From an uncultured Hyphomicrobiales bacterium (lineage in GTDB: Bacteria > Pseudomonadota > Alphaproteobacteria > Rhizobiales > Beijerinckiaceae): DNA of 41,385 nt. The notes under the pieces are model-generated. The model was not told the origin of the DNA. It made no database searches and saw only the letters and a list, made by a program, of their open reading frames with translations. The DNA lies in NCBI GenBank assembly GCA_903902915.1, contig CAIUWR010000072.1, forward strand, positions 1-41,385, in the 5' to 3' direction. The position numbers and the translations under genes are program-made. Below are positions 1 to 8,682 of the stretch, piece by piece (position 1 is the first letter of the stretch; each line of letters begins with the position of its first letter).

Positions 1-764
1 TCAGGATTGGCGATGGTATAGGCGAGGCTCTCGAAAACCGCATCCGTCATGGCGGCGGCAAGCTCTGGGTCGGACTCGACCGCCTTCGTGGAGCCAACCA
101 GCGCATTGCCATAGGTAGGAATGCCGACGCTGGAATAAAGCATCCAGCGCGCGGGCTTGTTGGAGGACAGAAGCACAGGAAGGCTGGAGGAGGCGATGCC
201 GGTCATGGCGTCGGTCTGTCCGCTTTCCATGGTCCGTTCGACAACCTTGGCGTCCACATTCATCATCTCGACTTTAGAGGCGTCGATCTGCGCGAGCTTG
301 GCGTAGGCGGCGAAGAAGGGTGATTCAGCTGACGTGGCGACGGTGGCGACTTTTTTGCCGATGAGGTCGGATGGCTTCCTGATGGGGCTGTCGGCGAGCA
401 CGCCAACGCCCATCATGGCGTCATAATCAATCGTGCCGAGCCCCTTCAGCGGCAGACCTTTGGCGACCATCAGCACGAGCGGCGCCGAAATGACGATGCC
501 ATAATCGAACTGCCCACTGGCGATGGCTTGCGCGGCGGCGAGCGACCCAAAGCCGCGGCTGATTTCAAGATTGATGCCGCGCTTGCTGAAGAAGCCCTTC
601 TCCTTGCCCACGAAGGGAAACAGGCTGGTGCCCTGGGCAAGCCATGCGAGGGTGAATTTCACGTCCCAGGTTTTCGCAAGCGCGGGACGGGCGATCAATG
701 ATGAAGCGCCAACGGCGGCTGCGGATTTCAGGATCTGTCGGCGGGTTGTATTGAAATGGCTCAT
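1..764 (-). CDS. ABC transporter substrate-binding protein (NMT1/SsuA type), 3' end outside window
   Basis: Periplasmic solute-binding protein; 254 codons are visible and the C-terminus lies beyond the left edge. It begins MSHFNTTRRQILKS, a twin-arginine-like motif followed by a hydrophobic stretch ending PALA, so export is expected. The mature part opens KFTLAWLAQGTSLFPF and contains RGFGS and a YDAMMGVGVL segment, the NMT1/THI5-SsuA fold signature. It is clearly paralogous to the protein at 2422-3501: both share the RGFGS motif, the DSPI..P.DL.G.K segment and the MLYS segment. It is the last visible gene of a leftward operon SBP-ATPase-permease-SBP, 62 bp after the permease stop. Ligand unknown; the neighbouring UbiD genes suggest an aromatic or heteroaromatic acid (inference). 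Confidence 0.9.
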   Translation of the reverse strand, partial: MSHFNTTRRQILKSAAAVGASSLIARPALAKTWDVKFTLAWLAQGTSLFPFVGKEKGFFSKRGINLEISRGFGSLAAAQAIASGQFDYGIVISAPLVLMVAKGLPLKGLGTIDYDAMMGVGVLADSPIRKPSDLIGKKVATVATSAESPFFAAYAKLAQIDASKVEMMNVDAKVVERTMESGQTDAMTGIASSSLPVLLSSNKPARWMLYSSVGIPTYGNALVGSTKAVESDPELAAAMTDAVFESLAYTIANP

Positions 765-826
765 GTCAAAACCTCACTTCGCTGGGTAAATCCTGCACGC
801 CATCGCTGGACGAATCATCAAACGCC

Positions 827-1618
827 TCACCCGTTGCCGCCGCGCCACCATCGCCGCGCCATGGCCTCGGCGCGTACGGGAAGAATGTAGACAAGCAGGC
901 CAAGCACGCAGAGCGCGACGATGGCGCAGAAGACTTTCGGCGTCTGGCCAAGGGACTGTGCGCGGATGATGTAGAAGCCAAGGCCCGCATTGGCCGAGAT
1001 GAGCTCCCCCGTCACCACGCCGATGGTGGCCATGGTGGCGGCCACCTTCGCGCCGCTGAAGAAATAAGGCAGCGCATAGGGAATCTGCACATGCAGCAGT
1101 GTCTGCCACTTACTGGCGCCGACCGAGCGGCACAGGCGCAACGTATTGGCGTCCGCCCGCTTGAGGCCGCTCATGGTGGAGAGCATGACGGGGAAGAAGC
1201 TGATGAGGATCGCATAGGAAATGCGCGAGGTCGAGGCGATCCCCAGCCAGAAGGTGAACATGGGCGCCAGCGCGATTTTCGGCACGATCTGGAACACCAC
1301 GAGATTAGGATAGAAGGCCTCGAACACCGCATCGGAGACCGTCAGCATCAGCGCCAGCGCGACGCCGATGAGGCAGGACAACACAAAGGCCAGCAGCGCC
1401 TCGCCGCCCGTGATGCCGGCGTGATGAAAGAGATCACCGATGATCCCGGGCGCTGCCATCGCCATGTCCAGCGGCGCAGGAAAGATCACGGGCGATATCT
1501 GAAACGAAGTCACCGCATATTGCCAACCCCCGACCACCATGATGGCGGCGAGGCTCGGCAAGACGACCGCATAGACATTTTCGGGCAGCCAGCCGGCTTT
1601 CATGCGATCCGGGCTCAT
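827..1618 (-). CDS. ABC transporter permease (SsuC/TauC type)
   Basis: Inner-membrane permease of 263 residues from the chosen start, normal for the BPD_transp_1 family of nitrate/sulfonate/taurine-type importers. Several hydrophobic segments are visible and the cytoplasmic coupling loop lies around [20 protein letters not shown], the EAA-like region that docks on the ATPase. The ATG at 1618 overlaps the TGA of the upstream ATPase gene as ATGA, indicating translational coupling. An upstream in-frame GTG at 1645 would add nine residues but would lie deeper inside the ATPase gene, so 1618 is preferred. It should form the membrane channel with the ATPase at 1615-2412, fed by one or both flanking binding proteins. 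Confidence 0.93.
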   Translation of the reverse strand: MSPDRMKAGWLPENVYAVVLPSLAAIMVVGGWQYAVTSFQISPVIFPAPLDMAMAAPGIIGDLFHHAGITGGEALLAFVLSCLIGVALALMLTVSDAVFEAFYPNLVVFQIVPKIALAPMFTFWLGIASTSRISYAILISFFPVMLSTMSGLKRADANTLRLCRSVGASKWQTLLHVQIPYALPYFFSGAKVAATMATIGVVTGELISANAGLGFYIIRAQSLGQTPKVFCAIVALCVLGLLVYILPVRAEAMARRWWRGGNG

Positions 1619-2412
1619 CCCGCCCTCGCCATTTGTCCGGTCCACCCGGGGGTGCGCTCATGCTCGATGAGGCCGCGCAGATGGGCGCAGATTTCGTTGA
1701 ACTTGGCTGTATCCCCTACGTCACGGCCGCGCGGGCGCTGGAAGGGAATCCTGATGTCGGCCACCACAGTCGCGGGCCTCCGCGTCATCACCAGCACGCG
1801 GTCGGAGAGATAGACCGCTTCGCGAATGGAGTGGGTGACGAAGAGGGAGGTCTTCTTGTAGCGGTCGGAGATGTCGAGCAGCGCATCGTTCATCTCGTCA
1901 CGCGTCATGGCGTCAAGCGCCGAGAAGGGCTCGTCCATGAGCAGAATGTCGGGATCGGTGACGAGCGCCCGGCAGATGGAGACGCGTTGTTTCATGCCGC
2001 CGGAGAGTTGATGGGGTTTCTTGTCCGCGAAACCGCGCAGCCCCACCATCTCGATAAGTTCTTCGGCGCGGGCGCGATAATGCTCCATCGGCTTCTTCTG
2101 GATACGCACGGGGAACAGAATGTTCTCAAGCACCGTCTTCCACGGGAGCAGCGTATTGTCCTGGAACATGATGCCCACACTCTGACGCGGGCCCTCCACC
2201 TTTGTCCCCGCGACATTGATATGCCCGGACGTAAGTCCCTCCAGCCCCGCGCACATCATCAAAAGCGTCGATTTTCCGCACCCAGAAGGGCCAAGGATCG
2301 ACACGAATTCGCCCTGCTCAACATTGAACGAAGCGCCGGAAACCGCCTCGATGGTGTCCTTGCGGGTGCGGTAGATCTTGCGGACAGTGTCGACGCTGAT
2401 GAAGCCGCTCAT
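1615..2412 (-). CDS. ABC transporter ATP-binding protein (SsuB/TauB type)
   Basis: Cytoplasmic ATPase of 265 residues. Walker [10 protein letters not shown] is at residues 41-49, the Q-loop at IMFQDN (about 81-86), the signature LSGGMKQR at 136-143, Walker B ILLMDEP at about 156-162 and the H-loop histidine in FVTHS near 194. The sequence is of the nitrate/sulfonate/taurine importer class, which fits the permease type. The gene follows the binding-protein gene by 9 bp and overlaps the permease start by 4 bp, so the three are one transcription unit. All catalytic motifs are intact; no sign of decay. Confidence 0.95.
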   Translation of the reverse strand: MSGFISVDTVRKIYRTRKDTIEAVSGASFNVEQGEFVSILGPSGCGKSTLLMMCAGLEGLTSGHINVAGTKVEGPRQSVGIMFQDNTLLPWKTVLENILFPVRIQKKPMEHYRARAEELIEMVGLRGFADKKPHQLSGGMKQRVSICRALVTDPDILLMDEPFSALDAMTRDEMNDALLDISDRYKKTSLFVTHSIREAVYLSDRVLVMTRRPATVVADIRIPFQRPRGRDVGDTAKFNEICAHLRGLIEHERTPGWTGQMARAG

Positions 2413-2421
2413 GGTCCGCCC

Positions 2422-3501
2422 CTAGGAAATATATTTGCGGTAAGGCTCAGACGATTTCGCGGCGGCCTCCCACTCGGCGGGACTCAGCGACACCTTGCCC
2501 AGCAGCTTGTTCGTGAAGAGAAGCGATTGCTCGGGCCGCTTGTCCGTCGGCTCCGCCACATATTCCATGACCAGATCAGTCATCTCTTCGAAATCAGCTG
2601 GCTTCGAATAGCCAAGTCCGTTTTCAATAGCCTGTTTACGGATCATGGAGAGGTTGGACAGATGCACGCCAATGCGTGTGCTGGTGAGGCCGGAGGCGGA
2701 GAGCGCTGTTTCAGGGACTTCCTTCAGGAAGATCTGCACCGCTTCTTCCGGCGCATTGAGGGTGAAACGCAGGGCCTCCATCAACCCGTCCGTAATGTCG
2801 GCGCAGAGCTGCGGCTCCTTTTCGAGCGTGGAAGCCTGAGTGATGAGGCAGTTATTATAAAGTGTCAGACCAGCAGCGCTATAAAGCATGTTGCGCACTT
2901 CCACCTTCTCGGCGGCGAAAACCGGCGCGAAGCTGCTGGCGAAGCCGGAGACGGCGTCCACTTCCTTCGTTATCAAAAGCCTTTGCCGCACATTGGGCTC
3001 GGCTTGCAGGCGATTGATCCTGGATAAGTCGAAGCCGGCCCGCTTGGCGTAGACGCCAAGGAATGGATAATCGCCGGAACTTACGGTGGAGGCCATCTTG
3101 CGGCCTTCCAGATCCTTCGGCGTCTTGATGGGGCTGTCCATGAGCACGCACACGCCCATGGTGGCGTCATATCCCGCGCAGCCCAGCGTTGTGATCTGCA
3201 ATCCCTTTGCGGCGGCCTGAATGGCTGACGACGCCGCCGCAAGACCGAACTGGAATCGCCCGCCGCCGACTGCCTGAGCGGAAGCGTTGGAGCCAAAGCC
3301 GCGACTGATCTGCACATCAAGGCCTCGCTTGGCCCAGTATCCATTGGCCTTGGCGACATAGGTATAAGCGTTGGAGCCTTCCGCCAGCCATGGCAGCGTG
3401 AACGTGATTGGACGCAACTCAGCAGCTCTGGCTCTGCCGGTGATGATGAAAGGCGCCGATATCGCGCCCAACGTCAGGGCTCTGCGGGAGATGTCGACCA
3501 T
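2422..3501 (-). CDS. ABC transporter substrate-binding protein (NMT1/SsuA type)
   Basis: Periplasmic binding protein of 359 residues, first gene of the leftward operon. The ATG at 3501 is chosen because AAGGAG lies just upstream and the protein then opens MVDISRRALTLGAI, a twin-arginine-like signal ending near ARAAEL; an upstream alternative start would add 31 poorly composed residues. The mature domain starts FTLPWLAEGSN and carries RGFGSNASAQAVGGGRFQFG, typical of the family. It is a paralogue of the partial binding protein at 1-764, so one ABC core appears to be served by two receptors. Divergent from the hydrolase/UbiD operon starting at 3767, with which it shares a 265-bp intergenic region. 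Ligand not deducible from sequence. Confidence 0.92.
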   Translation of the reverse strand: MVDISRRALTLGAISAPFIITGRARAAELRPITFTLPWLAEGSNAYTYVAKANGYWAKRGLDVQISRGFGSNASAQAVGGGRFQFGLAAASSAIQAAAKGLQITTLGCAGYDATMGVCVLMDSPIKTPKDLEGRKMASTVSSGDYPFLGVYAKRAGFDLSRINRLQAEPNVRQRLLITKEVDAVSGFASSFAPVFAAEKVEVRNMLYSAAGLTLYNNCLITQASTLEKEPQLCADITDGLMEALRFTLNAPEEAVQIFLKEVPETALSASGLTSTRIGVHLSNLSMIRKQAIENGLGYSKPADFEEMTDLVMEYVAEPTDKRPEQSLLFTNKLLGKVSLSPAEWEAAAKSSEPYRKYIS

Positions 3502-3766
3502 GGGAGGCTCCTTGTGTTTTGCTGGATTGACCAAAGCAAGGGGTGTGCCGGAGTGAAGTTCGCCGCTTTGCGCAGCAAGCGCCCGCCGCTGCACAAAGCG
3601 TGGGCGAAAACCTTCGGCGCCTGCCTGTCGCGGCGTCTATTGTCGATAACTCCCAACGAATAGGCGGGGCTGATGCTTCCCCGCGCAAGCTTTGGGCGCA
3701 AGGCGCCGCCAAAGAGGCGGGTTGCCTGCAATAGGGCCTTGGCACACCGTTTGCCTTGAGCGGTTC
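3502..3766. promoter_or_regulatory. Divergent intergenic region between SBP operon and hydrolase/UbiD operon
   Basis: 265 bp separating the leftward ABC operon from the rightward hydrolase-UbiD operon. Promoters for both should lie here by position. I could not identify a convincing -35/-10 pair or a strong dyad, so the call rests on gene arrangement only. Confidence 0.4.
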
Positions 3767-4624
3767 ATGACACTCAAACCGGTAAGCGCCATGAATTGGG
3801 GCAAGATGTCGCGTGAAGCGCGGGACGCCGCCTATAACAATGCGGCGGGCGTCGCCAACAGCGCGGTGCTGAACGCCGAACGCGCCAAGGCTTCGGAGGC
3901 CTGGCGCCTCGCCCACCCGGCAAGGCTCGACTTGCCCTATGGGCCGAAGGAGAGATGCAAATGGGACCTCTATCCAGCGGCTGATCCCAAGGCGCCCTGT
4001 CTCGTGTTCCTGCATGGCGGCTACTGGATCATGAACGGGCGCGAGAACTTCGCCTGCATCGCCGAAGGCTTCGCGCCCCATGGTTGGTCCGTCGCCATGC
4101 CCGGCTATTCGCTTGCACCGGGCGCGACCCTTGCAGAGATCTGCGCGGAGATTCGCCTCGCGCTGGACTGGCTCGTGGCGGAAGGTCCCGCCCATGGCAT
4201 AGAGGGCCAGATCATTCTGTCAGGCTGGTCCGCGGGCGCGCATATGACGGCGCTGATGCTTGACCATCCCGCCGTTGTCGCGGGACTCGCCGTCTCCGGC
4301 CTGTATGAACTTGGCCCGCTGCGCGATACCTACCTTCAGGAAAAGCTCTCGCTCAGCGAGGACGAGATCGCCTCGCTCTCGCCGCTTCGGCTGCCCGCCA
4401 CGCACAAGCCTTTGCTAATCTCCTATGGAACCGCAGAACTCCCGGTCTTCGTGCAGGAGTCCCGGGCGCTGCATGAGCAACGGGCGGCCGCCCATGCGCC
4501 AGGTTCCCTCGCTCCGGTCGCAGCCGCCGATCACTTCACCATTCTTTACGAACTACGCAATCCCGGCAGCCAACTCATTCAGCAAACGCTGCTGCTCTCA
4601 AGCGCATCCAGCCAAACGCGCTGA
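3767..4624 (+). CDS. Alpha/beta hydrolase, kynurenine-formamidase/esterase-like (HGGYW)
   Basis: Cytoplasmic alpha/beta hydrolase of 285 residues. The oxyanion motif HGGYW is at 83-87, the nucleophile elbow GWSAGAH places Ser155, GTAELPVF supplies a likely acid at Glu224, and AADHF supplies His256; the triad is complete. The N-terminal pattern MSREARDAAYNN resembles arylformamidase-like hydrolases. The second in-frame ATG at 3791 (277 residues) is an equally good start; neither has a strong ribosome site. It is the first gene of the rightward operon with two UbiD genes and a small protein. Kynurenine formamidase activity is not implied by the context; cleavage of an amide or ester precursor of the UbiD substrate is an inference. 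Confidence 0.85.
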   Translation: MTLKPVSAMNWGKMSREARDAAYNNAAGVANSAVLNAERAKASEAWRLAHPARLDLPYGPKERCKWDLYPAADPKAPCLVFLHGGYWIMNGRENFACIAEGFAPHGWSVAMPGYSLAPGATLAEICAEIRLALDWLVAEGPAHGIEGQIILSGWSAGAHMTALMLDHPAVVAGLAVSGLYELGPLRDTYLQEKLSLSEDEIASLSPLRLPATHKPLLISYGTAELPVFVQESRALHEQRAAAHAPGSLAPVAAADHFTILYELRNPGSQLIQQTLLLSSASSQTR

Positions 4625-4670
4625 TCTCCCTGATCGGCATCACCACATATGAAAACCAGCGAGAAGAACA

Positions 4671-6077
4671 ATGACGGGTTTTGACGCCTCCTCCGACAGC
4701 CAGTCCCTGCGCGGATTTCTGTCCATGGTGGAAAGCAAGTTTCCTTCGGAAATGCTGCGGGTAAACCAGCCTGTCTCTCGCGAGTTCGACACGACGGCCA
4801 TCGTCTTCGAACTGGAGCGCGCGGGCAAGAGCCCCGTGGTCGTGTTCGAGAATGTCGGCGGTTCCACGACACCTGTCGTCACCAACATCGCCGCCAACCG
4901 CGCGATCCTGGCCGCCTGCATCGGCGTCGGCGTGGATGATCTGCCCACCGCCTTCCGCGAACGTTGCCAGAAGCCCATCCCCTCCCAGCTTGTCGAACAC
5001 GCCGCATGGAACGAGGTGGTCATCGAGGGCGATGATGTGGATCTCACCACGCTTCCCATTCCCTCGCAATTCTCAGTGGACGCTGCGCCCTATATCACGG
5101 CGGGGCAGATCACCGCGCGCGATCCGGTCTCAGGGGTCGATACCTCGGGCTTTCATCGCCTGATGCTGAAGGGTCGCAATCGCCTTGGCGTCTCGCTGCA
5201 CTCGCGCCGCCGCATGTACGAGTTCCACCGTCGCGCCGAAGAGCGCGGCGAGAACCTGCCAGCGGCCATCACGCTGGGCGTGCATCCCCTGCACTACATG
5301 GGGTCGATGACCTATGCCTATGCGCCGTCGGTGCGCAAGTTCGACATCATCGGCGGGCTGTTTCAGGAGCCCTATCGGCTCGCGGCTTGCGGCGACAAGG
5401 GGCTGCAGGTGCCCGCAGGCGCCGAGATCGTCATCGAAGGCGAGATTCTCGCGGGGGTGCGCGAGCCCGAAGGCCCCTTCGGCGAATTCACCGGCTACGC
5501 CTCGCACCGCAGCACCCAGAACGTCTTTGTGGCGCATCGCGTGCGCATGCGGCGCGACGCTTATTTTCACAGCGTCGTCTCCGGCATGTCCAAGGATCAT
5601 ATCCTGATCTCCTGCATCACCCGCGAGGGCGAGATCCTGAACGCCTTGAAGCGCAATCTGCCCAATGTGATCGCGGTGCATGTGCCTCACACCACCTGCG
5701 GCGCCTTCATGGCTATCATCTCCATGAAGAAGACCGCTGCGGGCGAGCCGCAGATGGCCATCATGAGCGCGCTCAGCACTGAACTCTATACGAAATATGT
5801 CATCGTGGTGGACGAGGATGTCGATATCTTCGACATGAACGACGTCATGTGGGCCATCGCCACGCGCGTACATGCGGAAAAAGATGTCGTGATGATTCCG
5901 GGCGTGAAGAGCGCCATCATCGACCCCACCTCAGACCCCAAATTGTTCACGGTAACGAAGATGGGCATCGATGCCACGCGACCTTCGGGCGTCGATTTCG
6001 CCGAGCGTCTGGTTATCCCCGAGGAGCACCGCGCAACAGCGCGCGACATCCTCGCAGCCGCTGGCGTGCAACTGTGA
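4671..6077 (+). CDS. UbiD family decarboxylase (first of a pair)
   Basis: 468-residue UbiD-type decarboxylase, a prenylated-FMN enzyme family acting on (hetero)aromatic or unsaturated acids. The catalytic block EGPFGEF is at 267-273, giving Glu267 and Glu272, and the conserved Arg is Arg163. In the metal/prFMN segment, where most family members read N-x-x-x-Y-R, this protein reads TSGFHR (158-163): Thr158 replaces the metal-ligand Asn, while the downstream His (His177 in SLHSRRR) is present. EIVIEGE, which carries a family Glu ligand, is kept. It starts at ATG 4671, 46 bp after the hydrolase, and is followed by a second, different UbiD gene. Whether it is catalytically independent or half of a heteromer is open. 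Confidence 0.92.
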   Translation: MTGFDASSDSQSLRGFLSMVESKFPSEMLRVNQPVSREFDTTAIVFELERAGKSPVVVFENVGGSTTPVVTNIAANRAILAACIGVGVDDLPTAFRERCQKPIPSQLVEHAAWNEVVIEGDDVDLTTLPIPSQFSVDAAPYITAGQITARDPVSGVDTSGFHRLMLKGRNRLGVSLHSRRRMYEFHRRAEERGENLPAAITLGVHPLHYMGSMTYAYAPSVRKFDIIGGLFQEPYRLAACGDKGLQVPAGAEIVIEGEILAGVREPEGPFGEFTGYASHRSTQNVFVAHRVRMRRDAYFHSVVSGMSKDHILISCITREGEILNALKRNLPNVIAVHVPHTTCGAFMAIISMKKTAAGEPQMAIMSALSTELYTKYVIVVDEDVDIFDMNDVMWAIATRVHAEKDVVMIPGVKSAIIDPTSDPKLFTVTKMGIDATRPSGVDFAERLVIPEEHRATARDILAAAGVQL

Positions 6078-6092
6078 AGCGGAAGATGCAAC

Positions 6093-6098
6093 AGGAGG
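6093..6098 (+). promoter_or_regulatory. Shine-Dalgarno site deciding a GTG start
   Basis: A perfect AGGAGG lies 8 bp before the GTG at 6107. It sits after an in-frame ATG at 6086, so that ATG is unlikely to be the start of the second UbiD protein. Confidence 0.8.
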
Positions 6099-6106
6099 AC
6101 AACAAC

Positions 6107-7468
6107 GTGAGCCCTGTAACGCCCGGCGAGGATTTTCGCGCCATGCTGTCGCGGATGGAGGCGGCTGGACATGTCAAGCGCACCTCCAGGCCCGTCAAGC
6201 CGCAACATTTCAGCGCGCTCTGCACACAGTCGCCCGGCGTCTTTCTGGCGGAGAAGGTCGAGGGCTATGACTTCAGCATGGTCGGCGGCGTCTTCTGGAC
6301 GCGCGCGCGCACCGCAGCCTCCATGGGGTGGCCGGAAGCTGAGCTTGGGCGCAAATTCGCCGCAGGCGTTTCCCGCCCGCTCGCGCCAGTGGAGGTGAGC
6401 GATGCGCCCTGTCAGGAAAATATCGTCACCCATGACGACGTCGACCTCAGCGCGATCCCCATACCCCTGATGCACGAAAAGGACGGCGGCCCCTATCTGT
6501 CGTCCGGCATCGTTTTCGCCGACGAGCCTGGGGTGGGCGTCAATGTAGGCTGCTATCGCCTGATGTATCGCACGCGGCGCGAGATGGCGATTGATCTATT
6601 CACGGCGTCAGATCTGCGGCGCATCTATGGAAAGGCCTTCGAGCAGGGCAAGCCGCTACCCATCGCGGTCGCCTTCGGCGTGCATGCGTTCGAACATATG
6701 GCCGCAGCCTACAAGGCGCCCGCTGGCGTCAACGAAATGGAGATTGCGGGCGGATTGCGCGGCGCGCCCACGCGAATGGTCCGCTGCAAGACCGTGGATC
6801 TGATGGTTCCCGCCGATGCGGAGATGGTGCTGGAAGGCGAACTCCTGCCGAATGGCTGGACCGCTGACGAAGGCCCCTTCGGCGAATTTGCGGGCATGCA
6901 GGGCGACCTCAAACACAATCCCATCTTCCGCGTCACCGCGATCACCCATCGCAATAATCCCATTCTCTACTCGTTGCAGATGCCTTGGGAAAACGACTGG
7001 CTGAACGGCCCTGCGACGGAAGCCGCCTGCATGCGCATCCTCAGCATCGCGGGCATTCAGGTGACCAATGTGCGCGCCACCGAGGGCGGCTGCTGCGGCT
7101 GGTCCATGGTCGTCGCCATTCGCAAACGGGCGGGCGAGGGCAAGAATGTCATTGCTGCGCTGCTGTCTCTGCCTGTCGTCAAACAGGTGATCGTGACCGA
7201 CGACGACATTAACATCTACGATCCCAACGAAGTCGAATGGGCCGTCACCTTCCGCTGTCAGGCCGACAAGGACATCGTCATCCTCTCGGGCATGAAGGCC
7301 AAGCACGTGGACCCCAGCGTGCGGCCCTGGGAGATGAAGCCCGGCGAATTGCCGCTGACTTCCAAATTTGGAATCGACGCCACAATTCCCGAAGGCATTC
7401 CCGCCTTCCGATACGAGCGCATCGCCTCAGCCTATCTGGATCAGGTGCGACTGGAGGATTACATATGA
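6107..7468 (+). CDS. UbiD family decarboxylase (second of a pair)
   Basis: 453-residue UbiD-family protein read from GTG 6107, which has a perfect AGGAGG in front; ATG 6086 would add seven residues. The motif NVGCYR (146-151) supplies the metal-ligand Asn146 and Arg151, EMVLEGEL is present, and EGPFGEF gives Glu255 and Glu260. At the position aligned with the metal-ligand His, however, it reads IDLFTASDLR, so Phe165 replaces His. This is the complement of the first UbiD, which has the His but lacks the Asn. The sequences are clearly distinct, not a recent duplication. Its stop overlaps the start of the 71-aa gene as ATGA. It starts 29 bp after the first UbiD stop. Probable partner of the first UbiD (inference). 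Confidence 0.9.
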   Translation: MSPVTPGEDFRAMLSRMEAAGHVKRTSRPVKPQHFSALCTQSPGVFLAEKVEGYDFSMVGGVFWTRARTAASMGWPEAELGRKFAAGVSRPLAPVEVSDAPCQENIVTHDDVDLSAIPIPLMHEKDGGPYLSSGIVFADEPGVGVNVGCYRLMYRTRREMAIDLFTASDLRRIYGKAFEQGKPLPIAVAFGVHAFEHMAAAYKAPAGVNEMEIAGGLRGAPTRMVRCKTVDLMVPADAEMVLEGELLPNGWTADEGPFGEFAGMQGDLKHNPIFRVTAITHRNNPILYSLQMPWENDWLNGPATEAACMRILSIAGIQVTNVRATEGGCCGWSMVVAIRKRAGEGKNVIAALLSLPVVKQVIVTDDDINIYDPNEVEWAVTFRCQADKDIVILSGMKAKHVDPSVRPWEMKPGELPLTSKFGIDATIPEGIPAFRYERIASAYLDQVRLEDYI

Positions 7469-7680
7469 TCGCAATCACCACAGCCGACCAGACGCTTGTC
7501 GCAGAGATCGAGCGACTGCTCGCTAGCCCCGCGTATTTCAAACAAGTTCTGGATTGCGGCGCTGATCATGCCTATCGCGAGGTGCTCATTGCCTGGAGTG
7601 ACGTGCGCGAAAAGCACGCATTGCAACGTGACGAGTTAGGGCGATACTTTCTCGTCGCTTGTCAAACTGAACCAGTCTGA
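7465..7680 (+). CDS. 71-residue protein coupled to UbiD pair, unknown family
   Basis: Small acidic-to-neutral cytoplasmic protein of 71 residues that I do not recognise. The start is well supported: a GGAGG at 7453-7457 and an ATGA overlap with the second UbiD stop. It has no signal peptide, membrane segment or CxxC zinc motif, so it does not look like the small VdcD/ShdD-type subunits of other hydroxyarylic acid decarboxylases. Predicted features are an N-terminal helix (ADQTLVAEIERLLAS) and a core VLDCGADHAYREVLIAWSD. A frame-broken relative of the same core occurs at 29052-29173. Tight coupling suggests a subunit or assembly factor for the UbiD pair; this is inference. Confidence 0.82.
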   Translation: MIAITTADQTLVAEIERLLASPAYFKQVLDCGADHAYREVLIAWSDVREKHALQRDELGRYFLVACQTEPV

Positions 7681-7707
7681 CCAACGACATGTCTGCAGAT
7701 CGATCGA

Positions 7708-8682
7708 TCATGACTTCCCGCCAGCCAGCAAACGGTAGTGCGTGATACGTCCTATTGTGTTCATCAGGATCTGAGCCGCGAGGATCGCAGTGCTACCTGA
7801 ATGATCGTACTCCGGCGCGACCTCGACGAGGTCCAGGCCAATGATCTGACCTCGTTTGGCCAAACCATCTATGAGTTCCAGGACCTCATAATAGAGGAAC
7901 CCACCATGGCTGGGCGTCCCGGTGCCAGGGGCGATTGAAGGGTCGAATGCGTCTATGTCGATGGTGAGGTAATAGCGCACACCAGCTGGAATGCGTTCCA
8001 GCATGGCGTCGATACCCATCTTCCGCACCTGGCGAACCGACTGGATATCGGAAGCCATGTTGCGCGCATCTACATATCCCTCGCGGGCCGTCGAAGACAC
8101 GTTGCGGATCCCGATCTGGCTGAGCCCGGTCACGTAGGTTTTCTCTGCCGCGCGACGCATTGGATTGCCGTGGCCAAAACGAACGCCATGTCGTTCATCG
8201 ACAAAGTCCAGATGTGCGTCAATTTGGACGAGGTGAAACGGCCCCTGTTTGTCAAAAGCGTTAATACAGGGAATATTGACGGAATGATCGCCGCCAATGA
8301 CGACCGGCAAGGCGCCGGCGGCCAGTATTTTACGCACTCCATATTCGATACTGGCATGGCTTTGCATTGTGTCAGTATGGATAATGTCAGCGTCGCCAAG
8401 GTCAACGATAGTCACTTTCCCGTGCTCGAGATAGACCACATCGTCCTCGTGATCATAGGCGCCTGAATGTCCGAACGCAAAGAGCGTCGACGCCTCACGA
8501 ATGGCCCGCGGCCCCATCCTTGCACCTGACCGCCATTGCGAACCAAAATCATACGGAGCGCCCAAGATGGCGACATCCGCTTTTAAGGAATCCCAATCCG
8601 CTACATATGGATATTTTCCAAATGTACAAATTCCGACGAAGGGCAGGTTCAGACGCCCCTTTTCATAGCCATGATTGGTCAT
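7708..8682 (-). CDS. Arginase/agmatinase-family ureohydrolase
   Basis: 324-residue metallohydrolase of the ureohydrolase superfamily, which releases urea from guanidino compounds using a dinuclear Mn2+ centre. The metal ligands are visible: GGDHS (His133), DAHLD (Asp155, His157, Asp159) and DIDAFDPSIAPGTGTP (Asp242, Asp244). Start ATG 8682 is preferred because AAGGA precedes it at normal spacing; an upstream start would add 25 basic residues unlike the family. The gene converges on the 71-aa gene with a 27-bp gap and stands alone. Agmatinase is the commonest annotation for this layout, but guanidinobutyrase, guanidinopropionase or another guanidine-releasing activity cannot be separated by eye. 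Confidence 0.9.
   Translation of the reverse strand: MTNHGYEKGRLNLPFVGICTFGKYPYVADWDSLKADVAILGAPYDFGSQWRSGARMGPRAIREASTLFAFGHSGAYDHEDDVVYLEHGKVTIVDLGDADIIHTDTMQSHASIEYGVRKILAAGALPVVIGGDHSVNIPCINAFDKQGPFHLVQIDAHLDFVDERHGVRFGHGNPMRRAAEKTYVTGLSQIGIRNVSSTAREGYVDARNMASDIQSVRQVRKMGIDAMLERIPAGVRYYLTIDIDAFDPSIAPGTGTPSHGGFLYYEVLELIDGLAKRGQIIGLDLVEVAPEYDHSGSTAILAAQILMNTIGRITHYRLLAGGKS

Noticed and set aside
1633-3027. 464-codon open frame on the plus strand
   Set aside because: Antisense to the ATPase and SBP genes; translation is rich in R, H and G without family motifs, a usual artefact of high-GC codon bias.
3419-4195. 258-codon minus-strand frame across the divergent intergenic region
   Set aside because: Covers the SBP start in another frame and the hydrolase in antisense; no recognisable protein.
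5130-5873. 247-codon minus-strand frame inside the first UbiD gene
   Set aside because: His/Asp/Gly-rich shadow of the UbiD coding strand, no start signal.
4671-7468. Recent duplication of one UbiD gene
   Set aside because: The two proteins differ almost everywhere except family motifs and have different active-site substitutions.
7465-7680. 71-aa protein as a VdcD/ShdD-type zinc-ribbon subunit
   Set aside because: It has only two cysteines, not in CxxC pairs, and the sequence does not match that family.
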